Notes under the pieces: model-generated
Database searches by the model: none
What the model was told of the DNA's origin: nothing
The model's input: the letters and a program-made list of their open reading frames with translations, nothing else
Assembly (NCBI GenBank): GCA_015227615.1
Contig: JAALGZ010000008.1
Span: 992,001-1,056,000, forward strand
Direction of reading: 5' to 3'
DNA length: 64,000 nucleotides
Origin: Labyrinthula sp. Ha
Lineage: Eukaryota; Sar; Bigyra; Labyrinthulida; Labyrinthulaceae
Made by a program: the position numbers and the translations under genes
Shown: positions 44,941-53,630 of the stretch, one piece after another
How positions within the stretch are numbered: position 1 is the stretch's first letter
How the letters are laid out: every line of letters starts with the position of its first letter

Positions 44941-45987
44941 TCAAATATCTGTGTTAGAACGGCCCGCTTCACTTCTAGCCTTCAAGTCTTTAATATCTCT
45001 ATCATATATTTCATCAAGCTCTTCCTCTTCCTCCAAACCTGTCCCTCGAGCCATCTTCTGATTAAATCTATAACTCTCTCTTTGCTTTACGTTACTCATA
45101 TTTTGAATATCCATCCTCTCAGCATCTGAATAACGAGGTGCTAAATCCATCCTCGCTAGACTTGGTACATTCCTGTCTCTGTATTCTTCAATACCTTCAC
45201 CAGCACCTTGTCTAATAGTCCAGCCCCCTCCAACTTTGACTTCTAAAGGCCCCATTGCACCTTTCACTTCCTTTGATTCTTCTTCATCGTCTTCATCTTT
45301 ATCTTTTCTTCTGTACACAAGACCAAAGACAAGAACTCCAAGCGCACAAACTCCAACTCCACCTGTTGCCACTGTAATTAATCCCGTTTCTGAAGACAAA
45401 AAACCATCACCAGTGTTCGAAATGACTGAAATCTCTTCAGTTGGAGAATCTGTAGGATTTGGAGTTGGAATGACTGGTGAATCAGTTGGAGCAACCGATG
45501 GTGAAGTAGAAGGAAATTTTGTAGGGGATCCCGTTGGAAAGTGTGTAGGAAAAAGAGTTGGGGATTCACTGGGAAAAAATGTAGGTGAAAATGTCGGGAG
45601 TTCTGTAGGAAATGGAGTTGTTGGATATTGGGTTGGAAATGGAGTTGTAGGAAACAATGTTGGGTAAAATGTAGGGCTCACAGTAGGAAAACTTGTTGGG
45701 TAATTCGTAGGTTTTTCTGTAGGAAATAATGTTGTGGGATAGAGTGTTGGATAATTTGTGGGGTTATCTGTAGGAAAAAGTGTAGGAGATCTTGTAGGAT
45801 AAGGAGTGGGTGAAATAGTAGGTCTTGCTGTAGGAAAGAGTGTTGGGGATTCCGTTGGAGAAGGAAAAGTAGGTGCTTTAGTGGGAAATAGAGTTGGATA
45901 AGGTGTTGGTTTGTCTGTTGGAAAAGGAGTTTGGGAAAAAGATAAAGTTAGAATGAAAAAGTAGGTGAAAACGTGTGTAATTTGCAT
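44941..45987 (-). CDS. PT-repeat type I membrane protein B
   Basis: The 348-aa protein starts with a short signal peptide ([19 protein letters not shown]). Almost the whole ectodomain (residues 20-184) is FPTxxPTxxP repeats, without the cysteine domain of protein A. One helix lies at about 203-225 ([21 protein letters not shown]), followed by RRK and a 120-residue tail. The tail shares motifs with protein A in the same order: [20 protein letters not shown] and a C-terminus [10 protein letters not shown]. This indicates a common origin or a shared cytosolic partner. The Pro/Thr stalk is likely O-glycosylated and rod-like. The gene is intronless. Its stalk-coding DNA is an imperfect tandem repeat, so copy number may vary among strains. 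Confidence 0.88.
   Translation of the reverse strand: MQITHVFTYFFILTLSFSQTPFPTDKPTPYPTLFPTKAPTFPSPTESPTLFPTARPTISPTPYPTRSPTLFPTDNPTNYPTLYPTTLFPTEKPTNYPTSFPTVSPTFYPTLFPTTPFPTQYPTTPFPTELPTFSPTFFPSESPTLFPTHFPTGSPTKFPSTSPSVAPTDSPVIPTPNPTDSPTEEISVISNTGDGFLSSETGLITVATGGVGVCALGVLVFGLVYRRKDKDEDDEEESKEVKGAMGPLEVKVGGGWTIRQGAGEGIEEYRDRNVPSLARMDLAPRYSDAERMDIQNMSNVKQRESYRFNQKMARGTGLEEEEELDEIYDRDIKDLKARSEAGRSNTDI
45437..45928 (-). repeat. Imperfect tandem repeat coding the PT stalk
   Basis: Units of about 12 or 24 nt coding FPTxxPTxxP, seen on the plus strand as repeated GTTGGA / GTAGGA blocks. A shorter array coding the stalk of protein A lies at about 42,310-42,530. Confidence 0.75.
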
Positions 45988-46564
45988 GTTTCTTAAGTGT
46001 TCGGGGTTTGCTTAAAGATAGAAATGTCAAATCAAAACTTCTATATAGGGTGATATGTTGTTTATATGTTCCAATAACGAGCTTTTTATGTTCTTTTATT
46101 ATGAGATATGATGTATGATAGAGTTCTGTGTTGAGTTGCAATATTTTTGTTCGTTTCGTGTTTTATGTTTCTTTTTTCTTATTATGTATTGCACTGAAAA
46201 ACTATTTCCACCACAGATTTACCGGGATTATTCCCGCAATATATTACAGTGAAAATTAGTCTTATGAAACGAGACACAAAATTTCTCGAGAATTCTATTT
46301 CCTAAGAAAATTATAGTAGTTGAATCAGAATGAGAGACATAATGAACATATAGCTTACTGTCCCGGGAGAGCAACTTTTCTTATATCTAACCTGGAGCAG
46401 TTGAAGGAGGAGAAAAACACTTTAGTAGTTTCAACACTTTATTCTAAACTTTTTCTGCTTAGATATATCTCTAAACTTTCTTCAAACTCTGTCCAATAGC
46501 CTCCTTCTAATATGCGCTTAATTTTAATTTCGTTTCTTTCGTATGTGCATAACTTTCTTAATGG
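45988..46564. other. Intergenic, upstream of PT protein B and downstream of AC19
   Basis: AT-rich stretch with no supported frame. It contains the promoter of protein B and the 3' end of the AC19 transcript. Confidence 0.5.
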
Positions 46565-46906
46565 CTAGTGGTTGGAGAGTGCGTGAGTTAGCTTTGATTC
46601 GAGGTCATCGCAAACATCAATAAGCTTGTCAAGTCCGGCTTCCAAGGCATCGCTGGCAGTAAAACCACTTTCCTCAGCTGTTTGGATCCGTATGTTCATC
46701 TTAGGTTCCATTGGGTGGGGAATCGAATAGCCTGCCAGATCCACCCTGTCATCTTTCAATATGAGTTTTCGTAGTGGGTTTCCCAATGTATGGTTTTCTT
46801 TATGAAAAACAAACGTCTTTGAATGTTTTCCAGCAACATCAATTTGTGAAACTTTAGGAATGTTTAAATCTTCTTCACTCAAAGAAGCAAATTTTTCTTC
46901 AGCCAT
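46565..46906 (-). CDS. POLR1D: RNA polymerases I and III subunit AC19 (RPAC2)
   Basis: A 113-aa protein of the alpha-like RPB11/AC19 family, which pairs with AC40 in the assembly platform of RNA polymerases I and III. The segment KTFVFHKENHTLGNPLRKLI is the family signature; GYSIPHPMEPKMNIRIQT matches AC19 (GYxxxHPxExKxNxRIQT) rather than RPB11. The C-terminal helix (DALEAGLDKLIDVCDDLESK) is the dimerisation helix. Length fits the family core (yeast 142, human 133). The gene is divergent from the DMAC1-like gene, 75 bases apart. Confidence 0.95.
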   Translation of the reverse strand: MAEEKFASLSEEDLNIPKVSQIDVAGKHSKTFVFHKENHTLGNPLRKLILKDDRVDLAGYSIPHPMEPKMNIRIQTAEESGFTASDALEAGLDKLIDVCDDLESKLTHALSNH

Positions 46907-46981
46907 TTGTTCTTTTTGTTTTGATTAGCTAATATGATTGGTCAAATTGAGAATTTAAACCAACGAAATCACGTGTGTAAA
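46907..46981. promoter_or_regulatory. 75-bp bidirectional promoter
   Basis: It lies between the AC19 (minus) and DMAC1-like (plus) start codons. It contains an inverted CCAAT box (GATTGGTCAA) and a CACGTG core, both common promoter elements in eukaryotes. Function is inferred from position. Confidence 0.45.
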
Positions 46982-47210
46982 ATGAATGACACGAAAGAAA
47001 GAGAAGAAAGAGATTGTTTAGGATGCAGAACTGTGGCTCTTACCACATGTAGTGGCGTCAGTGGATGGTTCTTACATCAAAGGTATGTTTGATATGATTT
47101 ATTATCGTAGATCTTTGGTTGCAAAAAGTGCTAGAGGACACAGGGCAGTTTTACTAGCTGCATCCGTTGGTGTTGGCTCTGTTGGATTATATAGGTTCTT
47201 TGATAAATGA
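46982..47210 (+). CDS. DMAC1/TMEM261-like small inner-membrane protein, spliced
   Basis: Exons 46,982-47,082 and 47,111-47,210 around a 28-nt intron give a 66-aa protein. It has a DCLGCRTVAL motif followed by two short hydrophobic segments (about 17-31 and 46-60). This is the layout of the DUF4536 family (DMAC1/TMEM261: DCxxCR plus two helices), a mitochondrial factor for assembling the distal membrane arm of respiratory complex I. The motif is short, so the assignment is moderate; other two-helix mitochondrial proteins are possible. The two exons meet at HQ-R-SLVAKS in one frame, and the stop follows FFDK. Confidence 0.55.
47083..47110 (+). other. 28-nt intron (DMAC1-like gene)
   Basis: Starts GTATGT and ends CGTAG, splitting an Arg codon (phase 2). 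It is one of nine such tiny introns supported in this window. Confidence 0.7.
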
Positions 47211-50200
47211 GTACAGTAGGTTAGGCACTGTAGTTCAACCCGAACTTTTATCTTTTTTATGAAGAAAGTTAGTCTGCTTGAGTTTTTCTTTGTGTTTATT
47301 ATTAAGTTTCATGTATTAAGTTAGAGTAGTTCTGTGCATAATCAAGTTTTTGTTTTAGTAAGTTCTTCCTCATATTGTAAGTTTTATTTATCTTCATAAT
47401 GAGTCTTTATGTAACCATAATAAATTTATTAAAGTCTGCTTCTATTTTTACAGTCCAATATTTATTGTGATTGGAAAGTTCTTGTTTTATAGTTGCTACT
47501 TGCTAGTGCTTTCTTGCCTTGTAACCAAATTTAAGAAAGCATGCTTGCTGCCCATGCCGTTTCTTTTTTTGTCTTCAAAGAAATATATTTTATGTGCATA
47601 AAATTTGATATTTTTCTTAGAATTTTATAGATTTACTAACGAGAACATGCAAATTTTAGCACCACCTTACACTTGACTAGAATATTTGAAAATGAGACCC
47701 AATGGTCTATTTTTTAAACCTGAGTAAATACTATTTTGAGGTACCAGCAGGTATAGCTCTCCGAAAAATATCGTCTTTTTAATTAATTTGATATTATTTA
47801 CGTTTTGCCTTGACAATAACTTGGATATAATGCTTCTCATAATGTTTAGTTGTTCTATACGTCCAGCTTTTTGAGAAAACAATCATTTAGATTTTTCGAC
47901 TCATTAGTCTAGCAATGAGTTAATTAATTATATGTGTACTCATAGCTATTTGTGTTACTCTGAAGATGACCTACAAAGTTATTGATAAAATATGCAGAAG
48001 TAAATTTATACTTCTAGTCAACACAAGAATTAGCTCTGGTTTTAAGTGGGGTGCAAGTACAAGAAATAATTCAGGGCTTAAAACAAACCTATAGAACCCT
48101 AATGCTTATATGAAGTTATTCTGCTTATGTCATATCAAATATTCCCGAAATTAAGTTAACTAAAATTAAAGAAACTATCGTTTGTACAGTCATTAACGAT
48201 GGATCACACATAAAAGAACCCTTGTATCTACTCAAGTCATCCAAAGGAACAATCTCGCCAGAGCGTTCGCACTAACAAGTTGAATGACTAGCGAATAAGA
48301 TTCTACTAAGCTTGAATGTAGTGGTTCTTTAAAATGATTCCACTCCATCTTAAAGCTGTTTCACAAAGAGCGCAGAATTTCCCAAGATGAGCTCGTAAAA
48401 GAAAGGAACAGATAATTCAAGAAAGTGAGGATTTGAAAAGGAAAAGTATGACTTAAGTCATCATAAATAAGAAGAGGCATAAAAACCTCGTTCAGCCAAA
48501 CTATGCATGACATATGAGCTGTGACAGTAAGGAGCAATAGGCAAAATAATATTTTAAAAATTAATATCTAGGAAAAGGAATTCAAAAGAAAAGCACTGTC
48601 AAAATAAATATATCAGCAAATTATCTCAAAATCCATAACAAGATAAGCAGAATTGGTCTCTGATGTAATTTAAATTAGAGAAACCTTTGTACTTTAGGTT
48701 TAATATTATTTGAAGAATGTTCCTCCGAGTAATCATATAGCAAATTTTGTTTTTCTAAATTAAGCTGCTATAACATTCTAGTTTCTCTTGTGATTGTCCG
48801 AAGCGGATTATGTACAATTGTTAAATATTACGTGATCATGTCAAAATAAAAATACATTTTATTCATCTCTCATATCACTAGATAAAATATTTCACATGGA
48901 TAGTGGGTATAGTTAAGTAGCTAAATATAGTTAACCCATACTTAAGGGTATTTTTCTTTTAGTTTTCACCTAAGAGCATAGGAATAAATACAACATAAGT
49001 AATTTTGGTCCGTCAACTATATACTTTTCGGTTGAGCGATCCTTAAGCAACAAAATATATATGACTATACTTATTACTTCCCCTATGTTTCATTGAAAAA
49101 ACAGTAAGATTATTATACATAAATTAATGATTCTGTTGAAATTACACACAGATACCAAAAGATCAATTATGGTTATTCTTATGGACTGATAAAGAATGCT
49201 CATAACGAAAAAGTTCATGGGGACAGAGGAAGTTGAGTAATGTGAATCTTAATGCGTTGAGCCACCCCGAACCTTCGAGAGCATATAACTAAACCATAAA
49301 GAAAAAAAGATAAGCATAACAATTGTGCGGCAAATAGATGAGTAGTTTTAACTATTATCTTTCAAGTTGCACTTATTTGAAACCAAATTTAAGGGTAAAA
49401 ATAGTTTAATCCTTTGCATTTTTTTTTAATTTTTTCTCTATCCTTAGATTTTAATGCACATAATTTCATAGTGAGATTGCTTGCAGATTTTGTAAAGGAC
49501 CTAGGGACACCCAGAAGGCTTCGAAACCCAGATTCATCTAATAACTTTATATATTCTAGATTCTTAACTGAAATAACACGCATGGAAGGGAACATACTAT
49601 TGCATATTCTAGTGTTATAACATTCTAAGAGTGATTTGTTCTAAAGTAAAAAGAACTGGGAATCTCCTCTGAAGCTCCATGAAAGCTTGCAATGAAATGA
49701 TGTTGTAGAGCTTCTTGGGGTTGAAAAAACCAGCTATCCTACATGGTAAAGAGGATTAAGCGTGCTTTTAAAGGTTAATTGAAGTGATAATAAGCCTTAA
49801 TAAAAGCAGCTCCATAGTATTCTTAGCCCGGATTTTGTCGCATTCCAAACACTAAAACCTTACAAGTTGTACTCTGTTCCTTAAGTATAAGAAAAAATTC
49901 CTTAAATGTTTTTGATTATTAAGATTGGTCAAGCGGGTTCCACAAGTCAATCATTTGAAAGTCCAATTTTCATATCTATGTTTCAATCATATTCGCTACT
50001 GTAAATCTAGTGAAGCTCGGAATTCCACTCATTAATAATGTATAATGACCAATCTGGCTTTCCTAGAAAATTTATGTATTATGTAGCACTCTTTAGTTCA
50101 ATTCCCAAAATTCTATACTCATCTTCGACATACAAGAAGGAGCCGAACTTTTTCTAGAGTAACACGAAACCAGCACCTCTATAATTATCAGTGGGTAAAC

Positions 50201-51680
50201 CCTGTATTTTACCTAAGAATCAACGTACACCACTGTGATTTTTAGTTCTGAAGAATAAAATCCTTGTACTAGCCAATGAAGCTTTACTTGAATAGATGAG
50301 TAAATAACGTTCACAACCTATTTTTAGTGGCACCAAAAACTTTCGAAAGATATGTTTTCAATAAGTATAGCAGCTTGGAATGGAATGAAGATATTAATAT
50401 AGTTGTTGAGAGCTATAATATATTTCAAATAAAAATCCAATTTAAATATTGATACATTGGATAAAAAATCCAAATTTGAATAGCAGCACTGTTTTCAATG
50501 GTAATTTTAGACCCGGAGGAGCTCATGTAAATTGTTACAGACTTTCTAGATGAGTGATCTCTAATTATTACTTTTTGAAACAGTGAGTCGAAGTACTGTA
50601 GCATAAATCAATATTAATACGAGATGTGAAATCAAACAATGAATTCTGGACTTGTCTATTGGCGCTTTAGTTACTCTTGAATCCTAGTTATATCCCACAG
50701 AATTGGTAATGTACTAGAAGCTCCGGTACTTATTTGGTAGAAGATTTCAAAATTTCGAGGTTTGGATTTCTCTTATCATGACCACCATTTTCTTCACAAT
50801 AAACGTGGTCTGAGCCCTGTATATATTCAAACTATATAACAGTTAATTAGTTAAAATAAGTTATCTGGAGTCATATGTATTGCAATCTTTACGTGTTTTT
50901 TTGAGAGTATGAAGATAGGAAAATATTCGTTGTCAGTTATTTTGGTTAGCACCTGTATATAATAATTCTACTCGGGTTTCAAAAATATTTTTCAAGACAT
51001 CTAGACACATCCCATGTGCAAGGGTATTTTTCTTAAAAGTTAAGAAAAAACTATCACTAGAACCAAGATGTGCAATAAAGAACCTCACTTTAAGGCCGGG
51101 ACTTGAATGCCTACTTCATATTACCATATTAGTTTGAAACTTGGTTCCACTCTTGACTTGAATCTCAGTGACATAAAACACCCTCGCAAGGAGTGAAGTC
51201 TAAAATAAACTTGAAAATTATGAAACACTCTTTCAAGTATGATAATCAATGAGATGTTCTTTTGAATTAAGTCTTAATTTGCATGGTGACTCAGAAAATA
51301 TTTGGATGAAAGAACTAATACATTGTCGTGCTCTTTCTTCAAAGTTTGATATCTGTTATTTCAGTTCTACTAATATATTAGTGATCAAGTTCAGATGAAT
51401 CGCTGTAATGTGACACTTTAATACTAACAAATCCACTTACTTCTGTGTTTTTTTCTTAAATCAAGGTTCAGTCATATGTTTTTTTTTACTTGAATAGGAC
51501 AGAGGGTGTAAATGCTTATTTTTTTCTATTCAATTGAACCTGAATATTCTACGCAATCAAGGGAAAGTATCTACAGAATATTTGCCCTTCTTTTGTAAAA
51601 ATTTTCACTTTTTAGTCCAGGAATACCAAGAAGATAATTCGTGTCTTACCAGACCAGCACAAGGTACAAGCACACAAGAA
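47211..51680. other. 4.5-kb stretch without a supported gene
   Basis: AT-rich, short frames only, no recognisable motifs or repeats. Frames at about 49,389-49,620 overlap on both strands and have no family features. Confidence 0.55.
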
Positions 51681-51685
51681 AAATG

Positions 51686-51690
51686 AAAAA
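51686..51690 (-). terminator. RNA polymerase III terminator of tRNA-His
   Basis: Five T residues on the minus strand begin six bases past the discriminator of the tRNA, the usual Pol III stop signal; a second T run follows. Confidence 0.7.
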
Positions 51691-51695
51691 TTACA

Positions 51696-51767
51696 TGTCC
51701 CTGCCGTGAATCGAACACGGATCTGCACGGCCACAACGTGCTGTTCTAACCATTAAACCACAGAGAC
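51696..51767 (-). tRNA. tRNA-His (GTG)
   Basis: A full cloverleaf of 72 nt including discriminator A73. Acceptor GTCTCTG pairs with CAGGGAC (one T-G pair). The anticodon stem GCACG/CGTGC encloses the loop TTGTGGC with anticodon GTG (plus-strand bases 51,732-51,734). The T arm is CCGTG TTCGATT CACGG. There is no intron and no encoded G-1, which eukaryotes add after transcription. It ends 66 bases from the ferredoxin start codon in divergent orientation. Confidence 0.95.
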
Positions 51768-51833
51768 ACTAGTAATATGTTAGATGATATAGATATATCC
51801 ATCTTGAGATTATCTACTAAGTATTATGTACAA

Positions 51834-52496
51834 ATGATAGTGAACATTAGAAAATTTTCGAGATTATTTAACACCGCTACTTCACAAGCAAACAAACCAA
51901 CTTATGCATTCCTTCAATCCCTTGGATACACTCCAAAGCTCTCCTCTGCAATCATTTCTTCCCTTCTTTCCCCAGAAACCGGGATAACCCAAACTTCTCT
52001 CCTCGCCTTTACTAAATCCCTCGCAGGCGCACACGAGATTGGAGAAGACAATGGACTAGTTCCTCTTGCAAAATCTATAGAACAAGAATTAAGTCGAAAA
52101 GAAGGAAAATCTCTTATTTCATTTAACATAACACTCCCAAATTCACAAGAAACATACTCTGTGAAGGGATTTGAAGATATGACTCTTAAAGATATTGCAG
52201 AATATGGAACAGAAGAAGGAGCAGATTTTCTAAGCGAATATTTAGAATGCGCATGTAGTGGAATAATGGCTTGTTCAACGTGTCAGATTTATGTGGATGA
52301 AGAATGGTTTGATAAAGTTGAAGAGGTTAATCCACTTACAGAAGAAGAATTAGATATGTTAGATTTAGCTTTTGAACCAAGAGAAACATCTAGATTGGGT
52401 TGTCAGATTAAGCTGAAAAAAGAAATAGATGGGTTTAAATTTAGTTTACCTGGAAGTAGTAATAATTTGTTTGATCATATTCCATTCAAGGATTAG
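51834..52496 (+). CDS. Mitochondrial-type [2Fe-2S] ferredoxin with N-terminal extension
   Basis: A 220-aa protein from the chosen ATG (MIVNIRKFSRLFNTATS, a basic amphipathic mitochondrial presequence); a longer frame from 51,777 starts only nine bases past the tRNA. The C-terminal ~105 residues form an adrenodoxin-type ferredoxin. Cluster cysteines are C141, C147, C150 and C190 (CSGIMACSTC and RLGCQI), with the family's acidic PLTEEELDMLDLAFEPRETS partner-binding helix. Such ferredoxins feed electrons to Fe-S cluster assembly or P450-type enzymes. Between presequence and ferredoxin lies an extra ~75-residue helical segment (about 22-85) that I do not recognise. The stop codon overlaps that of the convergent basic orphan. 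Confidence 0.93.
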   Translation: MIVNIRKFSRLFNTATSQANKPTYAFLQSLGYTPKLSSAIISSLLSPETGITQTSLLAFTKSLAGAHEIGEDNGLVPLAKSIEQELSRKEGKSLISFNITLPNSQETYSVKGFEDMTLKDIAEYGTEEGADFLSEYLECACSGIMACSTCQIYVDEEWFDKVEEVNPLTEEELDMLDLAFEPRETSRLGCQIKLKKEIDGFKFSLPGSSNNLFDHIPFKD

Positions 52497-53365
52497 TTAT
52501 TTGGAACGTTGGTTATTATGTTTAGGTTTCGATAATCTTTTTTCGCACGTAATTGTCTTTTTATCTGTCTTTTGATAAGTTTTTCTTTATCTGTGATGAA
52601 TATTCTTTCAAAAGTTTTTTGATTTTGAAGATTTGGAACAACTTTTCTTTTTCGACACATTTCTGAACTCAAGTCCTTGTACTTTTTTTCTTCCAGACAA
52701 TTCATAAAACCTTCTCTTTTATCTCTAAGTATTTTATGTCTATATTCATGTCTACTTTTAAAGCATTTTTTTCGAAGTAATTCAACTTTTGCAGAAGCAG
52801 GAAATAAGATTGAGTTCTTATCTTCAGGAGAATCAACTCCGAGAATTCCATGTTTGTAACGAAATCTAAGGGAGAGATTAAACTTGTCTCTGAGTCGTGC
52901 TATCTCCTTGATTTTTGCAGCTGCATTGAGCATCTTGGAGGTAAAAAACATATTTTTTCTTGCATCTTTTGAAGTAAGCGGGTTCCATTTAGTTACTTTT
53001 CTTAACATTGACTTAGGCTTTCTTGTAGTGAATAGTTTCGCTGGAATTATTCCTCTATATGGATGAAACTTTTCATTTTCTAGACAGAATGCTTCATCAT
53101 GATTTGTTTCTTTCTCCTGTTTTCTTCGTTGAAACAATATTTGTGCACTGTGTTTCTTGCATTCAACAGGCGAGAAAATGGAAGCCGAAGGTCTTGATTT
53201 CGGGAAAATATCAAACTTTGGAGGAGCTGTAAGGTTACATCGCTCGGACTCTGCTTTTGAAGGAACACTTCTAGCTCTTCTCTGTGGAAAATTAATGAAC
53301 TTATCTAGTGGATGTCTCTTTGATATCTTCATTTTCAACGTTTTCACCACGATGAAACCGCTCAA
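52493..53365 (-). CDS. Basic orphan protein, 290 aa
   Basis: An open frame of Lys/Arg-rich sequence with no signal peptide or membrane helix and no family I recognise. The C-terminal part (about 190-285) is strongly basic and helical (KLIKRQIKRQLRAKKDYRN). This suggests a nucleic-acid-binding or nucleolar protein, but that is inference. The start may instead be Met11 (MKISKRHP). Its TAA shares bases with the TAG of the ferredoxin gene. On the other side it is divergent from the DUF900-like gene, 265 bases apart. Confidence 0.7.
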   Translation of the reverse strand: MSGFIVVKTLKMKISKRHPLDKFINFPQRRARSVPSKAESERCNLTAPPKFDIFPKSRPSASIFSPVECKKHSAQILFQRRKQEKETNHDEAFCLENEKFHPYRGIIPAKLFTTRKPKSMLRKVTKWNPLTSKDARKNMFFTSKMLNAAAKIKEIARLRDKFNLSLRFRYKHGILGVDSPEDKNSILFPASAKVELLRKKCFKSRHEYRHKILRDKREGFMNCLEEKKYKDLSSEMCRKRKVVPNLQNQKTFERIFITDKEKLIKRQIKRQLRAKKDYRNLNIITNVPNN

Positions 53366-53630
53366 ATAACACTAGTCATTTCTTCATCAATCCTTTAAGA
53401 AAAGTTCAACCTTCTCAAGACTTCTGTAGCTTGACTGGTCTAAAAATATATCATTTCGCAACTAAACTTTAATAATCTATTCTTGTTCAGCGTTCTGTAG
53501 GGAAAATTGAATGCAGAAAGAGCAAACAGCATAGAGTTGACCAAGATTATTACGATATCTTCCTTTGGTAATGTCATCTTGAACTGCTTAATTTACATCA
53601 GATCAATACTGCATTACCGTATGAAGGAAA

